From Thermoleophilaceae bacterium (GTDB taxonomy: Bacteria > Actinomycetota > Thermoleophilia > Solirubrobacterales > Thermoleophilaceae), in assembly GCA_036378175.1 (NCBI GenBank), contig DASUWY010000071.1, positions 1-64,000 on the forward strand: a stretch of 64,000 nt of DNA, written 5' to 3'. The notes under the pieces are model-generated. The model worked only from the letters and a program-made list of their open reading frames with translations. It did not search any database and was not told the DNA's origin. Shown here piece after piece: positions 8,041-15,621 of the stretch (position 1 is its first letter; every line of letters begins with the position of its first letter). The translations under genes and the position numbers were made by a program.

Positions 8041-8075
8041 CCCGGGTAGCTGTTGCAGGGGAACAGCTAGTTGGG
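8041..8075. repeat. Intergenic hairpin, family A copy 1
   Basis: Arms 8041-8054 and 8062-8075 are 14 nt each around a 7-nt loop. The right arm is AACAGCTAGTTGGG. The left arm differs from its exact complement at three positions, two of which are G-U wobbles in RNA. Flanks GAGCGAT and AC match copies at 24041 and 50410. The right arm contains the TAG stop of the minus-strand gene at 8067. It lies between two convergent genes and may act as a bidirectional terminator. Confidence 0.75.
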
Positions 8076-8969
8076 ACGCTTCATCGATAGGAGGGGCCGG
8101 AGTTCGGCTTCCACCTGCGCGGATCGCTCGAACACGTCGCCCCACGAGTATCGGCGGAACTCATTGCCACGCGCGCGGGCGTCCCGCTCGCGCAGGCGGT
8201 CTCGCTCCCAGGACTCGCGCGTGTTGTGGTAGCGATAGCTGTCGAGTTCGACGACGAGCCCGTACTCGGGCCAGTGGCAATCGACCCGCCACCCGCCCAC
8301 GGGTCTGTTGGTCTGTGGGAGTGGAAGTCCTGCGTTTCGCAGAAGGTCGTGGAAGCCTTCCTCCAGCTTGCTCAGGAGCACCGCCGTGTCGCCGCGCAGC
8401 ACGCTACGAAGCTTCGAGGCACCCGGTGAGTTCGGCCGCCGCGACAGCACAGCCTCCACGTGTTCAGGCGTCGTTCCGTAGCGAACGCTCGCTTCGTGGC
8501 ACGCGCGTGCCAGCTCGTCTGCTTGCAGGACCTCGGCGAGATCCACAAGCGTCCGCTCGACGGTGGTAATCGGGATGCCACGAATGCGGGTCACATCCGC
8601 CGGGTGCAGCGAGCGGTAACGCTTTACAGATACGCCGTCCACGCGGCGGTCCGTGGGTGCGAGCACTTCCGGTGCAGGCATTCGGCCACTCAGGACGGCC
8701 ATTAGGAACCCGGCGGCGCGACAGCGCAGGAACGCACGATCCCCGCAGGCCCAAACAGCGGCCAGGTAGGTCGATTCCGTGCTCGCGGCGCGATGGCCCA
8801 CGCGGTAAATGCCGCGGTATTCCCACAACAACGCTCCGGTCTGGAGCCGCGTACGTATTTCCTCGTTGCTGACCTTGGCTCTCAGCAGCTCGCGGCGCTT
8901 CACCAGCCCGAACGCTGGAGTAGCAAGCCGATTGAGGATTGCCTCGACTGTCCCATCGCGCTGTTCCAT
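8067..8969 (-). CDS. AbiEi antitoxin-like / DUF559-type protein
   Basis: A 300-residue protein with an N-terminal winged-helix-like region as in AbiEi-type antitoxins (RLATPAFGLVKRRELL, then a tail reading GALLWEYRGIYRVGH). A middle region contains GIPITTVERTLVDLA, and the C-terminus is DUF559/Vsr-like (WRVDCHWPEYGLVVELDSY, then RRYSWGDVFER). The E-D residues in that C-terminal block resemble the catalytic core of very-short-patch endonuclease folds. No AbiEii toxin gene lies next to it, so a functional abortive-infection pair is not supported here. The start is the ATG at 8969; an extension to 9098 would run into the divergent gene. The stop TAG is part of the adjoining hairpin stem. Confidence 0.75.
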   Translation of the reverse strand: MEQRDGTVEAILNRLATPAFGLVKRRELLRAKVSNEEIRTRLQTGALLWEYRGIYRVGHRAASTESTYLAAVWACGDRAFLRCRAAGFLMAVLSGRMPAPEVLAPTDRRVDGVSVKRYRSLHPADVTRIRGIPITTVERTLVDLAEVLQADELARACHEASVRYGTTPEHVEAVLSRRPNSPGASKLRSVLRGDTAVLLSKLEEGFHDLLRNAGLPLPQTNRPVGGWRVDCHWPEYGLVVELDSYRYHNTRESWERDRLRERDARARGNEFRRYSWGDVFERSAQVEAELRPLLSMKRPN

Positions 8970-9082
8970 CGGAACACCTAAGTGGGATGGCGCCCGGAAT
9001 TCGCCCCCATCATCCGCCGTGTAGCGCTCGCCTTCCACGGGTAGCCCCGAGGTTGCGACCTGACCGCGAGGAGGAACCGTCC

Positions 9083-10060
9083 ATGCCGAGCAACACACCT
9101 GAAGAGCAACTCGTCAAGTACCTGACGGACGCGTACTCGATCGAGGAGCAGGCGCTCGCGCAGCTCAAGATCGCGCCGAAGATCGCCGGCCATCCGAAGC
9201 TCGAGGAGATCTTCAAGCAGCACCTCGCGGAGACGGAAGGTCAGGAGCGGCTCGTGGAGCAGCGGCTCCAGGCGCACGGCGCGAGCCCCTCCAAGATCAA
9301 GAACACCGTGATGGCCGCGGGTGGCGTGGGGTTCGCGCTGTTCGCCAAGCTCAAGCCGGACACCCCCGGCTTGCTCACCGCGCATTCCTACTCGTACGAG
9401 GCGCTCGAGCAGGCGGGCTATGAGGCCCTCATGCACGTTGCCGAGAAGGTCGGCGATACCGAGACGGTGGAGGCCGCGAGAAGGATCCGCGACCAGGAGA
9501 TCGCCATGAAGGAGCGCCTCGCGGACTGCTTCGACGTGTCCGTGGAGGCGTCACTGCGCGACCTCGACCCGGACGACATCGACAAGCAGCTCAACAAGTA
9601 CCTTGCGGACGCGCATGCCATCGAGGCGCAGGCGATCGGGCTGCTCGAGAAGGGCCAGAAGATCGCGGGCGACCCTGAGCTCGTGAACCTGTTCGAGGAG
9701 CACCTCACGGAGACGCGCGAGCACCAGCGCCTCGTGGAGGAGCGACTCACGGCGCGCGAGGGTCGCACCAACGCGCTGAAGGACGCCGCGCTTGGCCTCG
9801 GCGCCCTCAACTGGGGTGCCTTCTTCGCCGCGCAGCCGGACACGCCCGGCAAGCTGTGCGCCTTCGCGTTCGCCTTCGAGCACCTCGAGATCGGCGGCTA
9901 CGAGCAGCTCAAGCGCGTTGCCGAGCGGGCCGCGGACGGCCACACGATCCAGATGGCCGAGAGCATCCTCGCCCAGGAGCGCGCCGCGGCCGGCAAGCTC
10001 GAGCTCGCGCTCAGCCGCGCGGTGGACGCATCGCTGCAGGCGCAGGGCGTGGCGGCGTGA
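9083..10060 (+). CDS. Tandem ferritin-like DUF892 protein
   Basis: A 325-residue protein made of two DUF892 (YciE/YciF-type ferritin-like) units, residues about 5-155 and 168-320. The repeats align clearly: LVKYLTDAYSIEEQALAQL against LNKYLADAHAIEAQAIGLL, then HLAETEGQERLVEQRL against HLTETREHQRLVEERL, then PDTPGLLTAHSYSYEALE against PDTPGKLCAFAFAFEHLE. Acidic and His residues suited to a di-iron site recur in each helix pair. The family is linked to stress responses, but its function is not settled. A strong GAGGAGG site precedes the ATG by 7 nt and fixes the start. The FMN reductase gene overlaps its 3' end (GTGA). Confidence 0.9.
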   Translation: MPSNTPEEQLVKYLTDAYSIEEQALAQLKIAPKIAGHPKLEEIFKQHLAETEGQERLVEQRLQAHGASPSKIKNTVMAAGGVGFALFAKLKPDTPGLLTAHSYSYEALEQAGYEALMHVAEKVGDTETVEAARRIRDQEIAMKERLADCFDVSVEASLRDLDPDDIDKQLNKYLADAHAIEAQAIGLLEKGQKIAGDPELVNLFEEHLTETREHQRLVEERLTAREGRTNALKDAALGLGALNWGAFFAAQPDTPGKLCAFAFAFEHLEIGGYEQLKRVAERAADGHTIQMAESILAQERAAAGKLELALSRAVDASLQAQGVAA

Positions 10061-10635
10061 CGCGCATCGCGGCGTTTGGCGGAAGCCTGCGGCGCGGCGC
10101 GTTCAACACATCGCTGCTGAGAGCGGCTTGCCAGCTCGCGCCGGATGACGCGGAGGTCACGCTCATCGACATAGCCGAGCTGCCGCTCTACAACGCCGAC
10201 CTCGACGAGCACTACGGCGGCGGACCCGAGCCCGCGGCGGCCACCGAGCTGCGCAACGCGCTGGAGTGCGCCGACGCCCTGCTCATCGTCACCCCGGAGT
10301 ACAACTGGTCGGTGCCCGGCTACATCAAGAACGCCATCGATTGGGTTTCGCGACCCGCGATGAAGTCCCCTCTGGCGGGCAAGCCCGCGCTGATCATGGG
10401 CGCCTCGGGCGGACCGGCGGGCACGGGCCGCGCCCAACTCCATCTCCGCCAGGTGCTCCTGAGCACCCGCACGCGCGTGCTCGTGGAGTCGCTCGAGCTG
10501 CCCTTCGCGGCGGAGCACATCGACGATCGTGGCCGCCTCGACCCGGATACCGCGGACGAGGTGCGGCGGCTGATGGCGCGGCTCGACGAGGAGGTCGAGC
10601 TCACCGCCACGCGGCAGCTCGCGCATTCGACCTAG
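10057..10635 (+). CDS. NADPH-dependent FMN reductase family protein
   Basis: A 192-residue flavodoxin-like protein of the NADPH-dependent FMN reductase/ArsH/azoreductase group. The FMN phosphate-binding loop GGSLRRGAFNTSLL lies at about residues 8-21. The flavin-contact motif TPEYNWSVPGYIKNAIDW is near residue 82, and GASGGPAGTGRAQ follows. Such enzymes reduce FMN or quinones with NADPH. The GTG start at 10057 overlaps the TGA of the DUF892 gene, suggesting a two-gene operon with a stress or redox theme. Confidence 0.88.
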   Translation: MTRIAAFGGSLRRGAFNTSLLRAACQLAPDDAEVTLIDIAELPLYNADLDEHYGGGPEPAAATELRNALECADALLIVTPEYNWSVPGYIKNAIDWVSRPAMKSPLAGKPALIMGASGGPAGTGRAQLHLRQVLLSTRTRVLVESLELPFAAEHIDDRGRLDPDTADEVRRLMARLDEEVELTATRQLAHST

Positions 10636-10656
10636 GGCGTAGCCACTAAACGGCGC

Positions 10657-10683
10657 ATCCCCCCGGCCGATCACCCGGGGGAT
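10657..10683. repeat. GC-rich inverted repeat over the start of the GGDEF-EAL gene
   Basis: ATCCCCC (10657-10663) and GGGGGAT (10677-10683) form a 7-bp stem with a 13-nt loop; the loop contains further C/G pairing. The A and T of the ATG start at 10682 are inside the right arm. It could end the upstream transcript, or occlude the start of the diguanylate-cyclase gene in mRNA. No typical Shine-Dalgarno sequence lies at the usual distance. Confidence 0.5.
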
Positions 10684-13057
10684 GCAGGGTCGATCCGGAT
10701 TTTCCAAGCGCCACGCCGTCACGGCGGCGCTCATGGCTGGGTTCTGCCTGGCCTCGAACGGCCTTGCGCTCGCCTGGGCGCTCCTGACCGACGACCCCCT
10801 GATGCGGCGCGGCTGGGTCATTCTCATGATCGGCATCTGCACGGTGCTCTTCCCGGTGCTCACGTGGGGCCTCTTCCGGGTGCCGCGGATCGCGGTGCAG
10901 GGAGTGATCGCCACGACCACCTTCCTGGTGGCCGGCGCCATCTACGCCAGCGGCCAGGCGGACGCTCCAATCGCGTTCCTGTTCCTCTGGGCGGTGCCGA
11001 ACACGGCGGCGTTCCTCGACACACGGCAGTCGCTGGTCCAGATCGGGCTCGCCATCGCCGCGTGCGGCGCGGCGCTCGCCGGAGTGCACGTGCGCGTGCA
11101 CGGCCAGTTCGGCCTGGGCGCCGACGAGGCGCTCCGCTGGGCGTTCGTCGCGTCCACCGAGCTCGCCGTGGCAGTGCTCGTGATGCGCATGCGGATCGCG
11201 CTGCGCTCCAGCTGGACGCGCCTGCGTCAGCGCGCGGCGCAGCAGGCCACCGTGTCGGAGATCGGGCAGCGCGCACTGTCGCACGTCGCGCTCACGCCGC
11301 TGCTCAACGAGACGGTGGGGATGGTGAGCGAAACGCTCGCGGTCGAGCTCGTGACGGTGCTCGAGTACCTGCCCGGAGAGGAGCAGGTGCTGATGCGTGC
11401 TGGGATCGGGTGGCCGCCCGGGGCCATCGGCAGCCTGAAGGTGCCGCTTGACGACTCCTCCCAGACGGCGACGGCGATCAGGGAGCAGACGCCCATGGTG
11501 GTGGAGGATTACGCCACCGAGGAACGCTTCCGCGGAGCGCAGCTGCTGCGCGAGCAGGGCGCGGTCAGCGGGATCGCCGTGCCGATCCGCGGGCGCGAGA
11601 CGGCGTTCGGCGTGGTGGCCGCGCACTCGCGCAAGCGCCGCCACTTCAGCGCAGACGACGTGAACTTCCTCCAGTCGGTGGCGAACGTGCTGGCAGCCAC
11701 CATCGAGCGCCGCATCACCGAGGCGGAGACCCGCCACCAGGCGCTCCACGACCCGCTCACCGGGCTCCCCAACCGCGCGCTCTTCCGCGACCGCCTGCAG
11801 CACGCGCTCGCCCGCTCCCGCCGCAAGGACACGACGCTCGCCGTCCTCTTCCTCGACGTCGACAACTTCAAGGTCGTGAACGACAGCCTCGGCCACGAGG
11901 CGGGCGACGAGCTGCTCAAGGTGCTCGCGCCGCGGCTCGCGGAGTCCGTGCGGGTGGACGACACGGTGGCGCGCTTCGGCGGCGACGAGTTCGTGCTGCT
12001 GTGCGAGGACGTGGCGGAGGAGGAGGAGGCGATCGAGATCGCGGCGCGGGTGCAGCAGTGCTTCGCGCGGCCGCTCCAGATCGCGGGCGCCGAGCACTTC
12101 GTCACCGCGAGCATCGGTGTGGCGCTTCCCACCCCGGGGCACGACGCGCCTGACACCCTGCTGCGCGACGCCGACGCCGCCATGTACCAGGCGAAGGAGC
12201 GTGGCCGGGCGCGCTTCGAGGTGTTCGACGCCGACATGCGCGCGAGCGCCGTGCGGCGGCTGCAGGTGGAGGCGGACCTCCGGCGCGCCGTCGAGAACGG
12301 CGAGATGCGGCTCGTCTACCAGCCCGCGATCGACATCGACAGCGGCAGGATCGTGGCGGTGGAGGCGCTGCTGCGCTGGCACCACCCGCAGCGTGGCATC
12401 GTGCCGCCGCTCGACTTCATCCCGGTGGCCGAGGAGAGCGGGCTCATCGTGCCGCTCGGGGACTGGGTGCTGCGCGAGGCGATGACCAAGGGCGTGCGCT
12501 GGCGGCAGATGGCGCGCCCGGGAGAGCCGCCACTGGTGGTCTCGGTGAACCTGTCGGTACGCCAGCTCGCGGAGCGCGACCTCGCGGCCTCCGTCGCCCG
12601 GGCGATCGAGGACACAGGCGTGGACCCGCGCCAGATCGCGCTGGAGATCACCGAGAGCGTGCTCGTGAAGGACACCGTCGCGGTGGCCGCCACGCTCCAT
12701 GCGCTCGAGGCGCTCGGAGTGAGGCTCGTGCTCGACGACTTCGGCACCGGCTACTCCTCGCTCGGCTACGTGAAGCGCTTCCCGCTGTCGTTCCTCAAGA
12801 TCGATCGCTCCTTCGTCGCGGAGCTCGGCACGAGCGGGCGCGATGCGGCAATCGTCTCCGCGATAGCCGAGATGTCCCGGGCGCTCGGTGCCCGTGTGGT
12901 CGCCGAAGGGGTGGAGACGGAGGAGCAGCTTCGCGGCGCGAGGAAGCTCGGCTGCGAGCTCGCACAGGGGTATCTGTTCTCCCGGCCCGTCCCGCCCGAC
13001 GAGATCGACGGGCTTCTCCGCACCGATCCCTGGCGGCTGATAACAATCAGCGGGTGA
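10682..13057 (+). CDS. Membrane GAF-GGDEF-EAL cyclic-di-GMP turnover protein
   Basis: A 791-residue bifunctional c-di-GMP protein. Hydrophobic helices occupy about residues 14-165 and a GAF-like domain about 185-335. A GGDEF domain follows with an intact RFGGDEF signature and an upstream RVDD (RxxD) product-inhibition site. The EAL domain carries VEALLRW, VNLSVRQ, EITES, DDFGTGYSS, KIDRSF and AEGVETEEQ, so the phosphodiesterase residues look complete. Both cyclase and phosphodiesterase activities are therefore possible. The GAF and membrane regions are the likely sensors. The 3' end overlaps the dehydrogenase gene (GTGA), an unusual partner. The start ATG sits in a hairpin arm. Confidence 0.93.
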   Translation: MQGRSGFSKRHAVTAALMAGFCLASNGLALAWALLTDDPLMRRGWVILMIGICTVLFPVLTWGLFRVPRIAVQGVIATTTFLVAGAIYASGQADAPIAFLFLWAVPNTAAFLDTRQSLVQIGLAIAACGAALAGVHVRVHGQFGLGADEALRWAFVASTELAVAVLVMRMRIALRSSWTRLRQRAAQQATVSEIGQRALSHVALTPLLNETVGMVSETLAVELVTVLEYLPGEEQVLMRAGIGWPPGAIGSLKVPLDDSSQTATAIREQTPMVVEDYATEERFRGAQLLREQGAVSGIAVPIRGRETAFGVVAAHSRKRRHFSADDVNFLQSVANVLAATIERRITEAETRHQALHDPLTGLPNRALFRDRLQHALARSRRKDTTLAVLFLDVDNFKVVNDSLGHEAGDELLKVLAPRLAESVRVDDTVARFGGDEFVLLCEDVAEEEEAIEIAARVQQCFARPLQIAGAEHFVTASIGVALPTPGHDAPDTLLRDADAAMYQAKERGRARFEVFDADMRASAVRRLQVEADLRRAVENGEMRLVYQPAIDIDSGRIVAVEALLRWHHPQRGIVPPLDFIPVAEESGLIVPLGDWVLREAMTKGVRWRQMARPGEPPLVVSVNLSVRQLAERDLAASVARAIEDTGVDPRQIALEITESVLVKDTVAVAATLHALEALGVRLVLDDFGTGYSSLGYVKRFPLSFLKIDRSFVAELGTSGRDAAIVSAIAEMSRALGARVVAEGVETEEQLRGARKLGCELAQGYLFSRPVPPDEIDGLLRTDPWRLITISG

Positions 13058-13914
13058 GTCCCGGCCAGCCCAGCGTTGCCGTCCTCGGCACCGGCATCAT
13101 GGGCGGCCCGATGGCGAGGAACATCGCCGGCGGGGGACTCCACACGCGCGCCTGGAATCGCACGCGGGAGAAGGCCGAGGAGCTTGGGCTGCCGGTTGCG
13201 GGCTCGCCGGCCGATGCGGTGGACGGCGTGGACATCGTGGTGACGATGCTGGCCGACGGCAGCGCGGTGGAGAGCGTGATGGTTGACGGCGGAGCGCTTC
13301 AGGCGATGCGCGACGACGCGGTGTGGCTGCAGGCGAGCACCGTCGGCATCGCGGCCACCGAGCGGCTGGCGCAGCTCGCCGAGGAGCGCGGGGTGACCTA
13401 CGTCGACGCGCCCGTGCTCGGCACCAAGGCGCCCGCGGAGAAGGGAGAGCTCACCGTCCTCGCCTCCGGCCCGGACGCCGCGCTCGACACATGCGAGCCG
13501 GTGTTCGACGCGATCGGCTCGAAGACCGTTCGGCTGGGTGAGGCGGGCGCGGGCACACGGCTCAAGCTGGTGATCAACAACTGGCTGCTGTCACTGCTGG
13601 GCGACCTGGCCGAGACGGTCGCCCTCGCAGAGCGGCTGGGTGTGGAGCCCGAGCGCTTCCTCGAGGCGATCGACGGGCCCACCGGCTCGCCCTATGCCCA
13701 GATGAAGGGCCCGATGATGATCAAGCGCGAGTTCCCCACCTCGTTCCCGCTGAAGCTCGCGCTGAAGGACCTCGAGCTCGTGCTGGAGGCGGCCGAGCGC
13801 CACCACGCGGACATGCGAGTGGCGGGCGCCGCGGCGGAGAACTTCCGCCGTGCTGTGGACCAGGGGCACGGCGACGAGGACATGGCCGCGGTGTTCTTCG
13901 CGAGCGCTGAGTAG
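13054..13914 (+). CDS. NAD(P)-dependent beta-hydroxyacid dehydrogenase (3-hydroxyisobutyrate dehydrogenase family)
   Basis: A 286-residue enzyme of the 3-hydroxyisobutyrate/6-phosphogluconate dehydrogenase family. The N-terminal Rossmann motif VLGTGIMGGPMARNI binds the dinucleotide. The substrate-binding signature is FVDAPVLGTK-like (YVDAPVLGTKAPAEKGELTV). The catalytic lysine sits in GTRLKLVINNWLL (KxxxN-type). The substrate (3-hydroxyisobutyrate, tartronate semialdehyde, glyoxylate or others) cannot be assigned. GTG at 13054 overlaps the stop of the c-di-GMP gene, and the hadA-like gene begins directly after its stop. Confidence 0.88.
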   Translation: MSPGQPSVAVLGTGIMGGPMARNIAGGGLHTRAWNRTREKAEELGLPVAGSPADAVDGVDIVVTMLADGSAVESVMVDGGALQAMRDDAVWLQASTVGIAATERLAQLAEERGVTYVDAPVLGTKAPAEKGELTVLASGPDAALDTCEPVFDAIGSKTVRLGEAGAGTRLKLVINNWLLSLLGDLAETVALAERLGVEPERFLEAIDGPTGSPYAQMKGPMMIKREFPTSFPLKLALKDLELVLEAAERHHADMRVAGAAAENFRRAVDQGHGDEDMAAVFFASAE

Positions 13915-14355
13915 ATGGCGATCGACGAGAGCAAGAAGGGCAAGTCCTACCCGCCGTTCGAGTACGAGGTGGGGCGGGAGAAGATCCGCGAGTACGCGAA
14001 CGCGATCGGCGTCCAGGCTCCGGTGCACCACGACCGCGACGCGGCCCGTGCGGCCGGCTTTCGCGACGTCGTGGCACCGCCGATGTTCGCTGTGGTCTAC
14101 TCGGCGGGCTCGGTCGCGCAGGGCGTGCTCGACTCGGAGCTCGGGATCGACCTCGCCCGCATGCTGCACGGTAGTCAGGAGTTCGTGTGGGGGGAGCCGG
14201 TGTGCTCGGGCGACACGATCACGACCACCACCACCGTCAAGGATCTCTATGAGCGCGCGGGAATGCAGTTCTTCGTGTTCGAGTCGGTATCCACGAATCA
14301 GGACGGGGAGGAGACGGTGCGCGGCACGTGGACGAACATCGTGAGGGCGGGTTGA
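13915..14355 (+). CDS. MaoC/HadA-type hotdog dehydratase subunit
   Basis: A 146-residue hotdog-fold protein of the FAS1-type dehydratase/HadA group (FEYEVGREKIREYANAIG, VAPPMFAVVY, LHGSQEFVWGEPVCSGDTI). Such subunits pair with a catalytic MaoC subunit to hydrate or dehydrate enoyl thioesters. The following gene overlaps it and encodes the catalytic partner, so the two form a HadAB-like heterodimer. It lacks the hydratase Asp/His motif, as expected for the non-catalytic half. The ATG directly abuts the preceding stop codon. Confidence 0.88.
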   Translation: MAIDESKKGKSYPPFEYEVGREKIREYANAIGVQAPVHHDRDAARAAGFRDVVAPPMFAVVYSAGSVAQGVLDSELGIDLARMLHGSQEFVWGEPVCSGDTITTTTTVKDLYERAGMQFFVFESVSTNQDGEETVRGTWTNIVRAG

Positions 14356-14741
14356 AGGAGGGCGACCGCATCCCGGAGCTGAAGGTGACGCCGGACAAGT
14401 ACCTGCCGCACCGCTATGCGGGCGCGTCCGGCGACTTCAACCCGATCCACATCGACCCCGAGTTCGCCAAGGCGGTAGGGCTGCCGGGCTCGATCCTGCA
14501 CGGGCTCTACGGGATGGCGCTGGTGGCCCGCGCGGCGATCGTGGGCGTGGAAGGCGATGTGCGCTCGCTCAAGCGCCTGTCGGTTCAGTTCCGCGGAATG
14601 GGCTTCCCCGAGCAGGAGATACGTGTCACCGGAACGGTCACCCGCGCGAGCGGCAACGAGGTTGTTCTGGCGCTTGAGGCAGAGCAGGGGGAGAACAGGA
14701 TCATCCGCAATGCCGAGGCGGAGCTGACGCTCGCTGGGTAG
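14352..14741 (+). CDS. MaoC-type enoyl hydratase/dehydratase subunit (HadB-like)
   Basis: A 129-residue catalytic MaoC hotdog protein. The hydratase-2 signature YAGASGDFNPIHIDPEFAK gives the catalytic Asp and His, followed by GSILHGLYGMAL. Paired with the preceding HadA-like subunit, it would act on (R)-3-hydroxyacyl or enoyl thioesters in lipid synthesis or breakdown. The start is TTG at 14352, overlapping the TGA of the hadA-like gene (TTGA). An upstream ATG in the same frame lies inside the previous gene and is unlikely. Its TAG stop lies at the outer edge of the large inverted repeat at 14745-14927. Confidence 0.88.
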   Translation: MKEGDRIPELKVTPDKYLPHRYAGASGDFNPIHIDPEFAKAVGLPGSILHGLYGMALVARAAIVGVEGDVRSLKRLSVQFRGMGFPEQEIRVTGTVTRASGNEVVLALEAEQGENRIIRNAEAELTLAG

Positions 14742-14744
14742 GGA

Positions 14745-14927
14745 GTAGGGGACGGAGTAGGGAGGGCCTTCTCCGGGGGACACCGCGGTGGGTCGGCACG
14801 CCTACTGCAGCAATAAGGGCGGCCCCGAGGTTGCTGCCAAACGGAACCCAACCCCTTACTGCTGCTGTAAGCGCGGCGAAGGAGGAGGCCGCTCACGGAG
14901 AACGGCCTCCTTACTCCTTACCCCTAC
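14745..14927. repeat. Large nested inverted repeat between convergent genes
   Basis: Outer arms 14745-14774 and 14897-14927 are about 30 nt each and match imperfectly as reverse complements (GTAGGGG..., GAGTA-GGGAGG, CC-TTCTCC). Inside lie a second pair, 14801-14818 with 14854-14871 (15 of 18 positions complementary), and a short 9-bp stem, 14883-14891 with 14903-14911. The 182-bp gap between hadB and the secreted-protein gene is almost wholly this structure. No open frame or transposase is present. It could be a terminator, a structured RNA or a small non-autonomous palindromic element. The TAG stop of the minus-strand gene at 14924 lies inside the right arm. Confidence 0.65.
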
Positions 14928-15499
14928 TTCGAGTTGCCCGGCTTCCCGACGAGCGTCCCATTAACGTCGACGTTGTCGACCACGCTCTGTCCGGTGCCCT
15001 GATCGGTTCCCTCGTCGGCGACGATGTAGATCGCCGAGATGGTGTCGCTGGGCAGCATCGGCGGGAACGCGTCCGCGCCGCTCTGGCGCACGCGCTGCCA
15101 GTCGGGCGCGCCCGGCACCGGCGTGTGAACGCCGTAGATGCAGCCGAAGAAGTGATCGATCCCGTTCTGGTCGAACACGTCGAAGCGCGGCGAACCGGCG
15201 CCGCAGTGTCCGGTCACGTCGAAGCCGATCTCGGTCAGCGTCTGTCCCTCGGCGCCCGTGACCGTGGCGCCCGCGGATGCGTTGGTGGCCGTGAGCCCGT
15301 TCTTCTGAAGAACGAGACCGTGGTCCGAACCACCCGCGTCAGGCAGACCGGCGTGCGCGTCCCAGGCGGACACGATGATTCCGGTTCCGTCTGGATCGAA
15401 CACGAACGGGTTGACCTTCAGCTTGCCGCTGTCGGCAAAAGACGGTGCTGCGAAGGCCAGCGCAGCCACCAGCGTGAGCGCGAAGATCGCGCGTCTCAT
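14924..15499 (-). CDS. Secreted protein of unknown function
   Basis: A 191-residue protein with a clear Sec signal peptide (MRRAIFALTLVAALAFAAPS-FA, cleavage likely after residue 22). I do not recognise the mature domain. It contains two cysteines (GHCGAG and FGCIYG), several Gly/Asp turns, and PPMLPSDTISAIYIVADEG, which suggests a beta-sandwich-like exported protein. AGGAGGT lies just upstream of the ATG. A perfect TGTCAG-N4-CTGACA palindrome sits 33-48 bp upstream of the start and may be an operator. Confidence 0.8.
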   Translation of the reverse strand: MRRAIFALTLVAALAFAAPSFADSGKLKVNPFVFDPDGTGIIVSAWDAHAGLPDAGGSDHGLVLQKNGLTATNASAGATVTGAEGQTLTEIGFDVTGHCGAGSPRFDVFDQNGIDHFFGCIYGVHTPVPGAPDWQRVRQSGADAFPPMLPSDTISAIYIVADEGTDQGTGQSVVDNVDVNGTLVGKPGNSK

Positions 15500-15531
15500 C
15501 GAAACCTCCTGATTGGGTTACGAGCCCGCGC

Positions 15532-15547
15532 TGTCAGATCGCTGACA
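15532..15547. promoter_or_regulatory. Palindromic operator candidate TGTCAG-N4-CTGACA
   Basis: A perfect 6+6 palindrome with a 4-bp spacer lies 33-48 bp upstream of the secreted-protein start. On that strand it overlaps the likely promoter region (GTTATGTCAG). The binding protein is unknown. Confidence 0.45.
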
Positions 15548-15621
15548 TAACGTCGAACGCTCAAGAAAAACAGCGCGATCCCACCCTCCGCGAGGCACGA
15601 TCCGGTGTCAAGTGCGGCGGC

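Noticed and set aside
9044-9056. 13-base word GCCCCGAGGTTGC shared with 14822-14834
   Set aside because: At this GC content, identical 13-mers are expected by chance in 64 kb, and the flanks do not match.
10646-12700. A 684-codon open frame on the minus strand opposite the GGDEF-EAL gene
   Set aside because: Its translation is low-complexity, rich in Arg, His, Ala and Glu, with no domain. It mirrors third-position GC bias of the strongly supported plus-strand gene.
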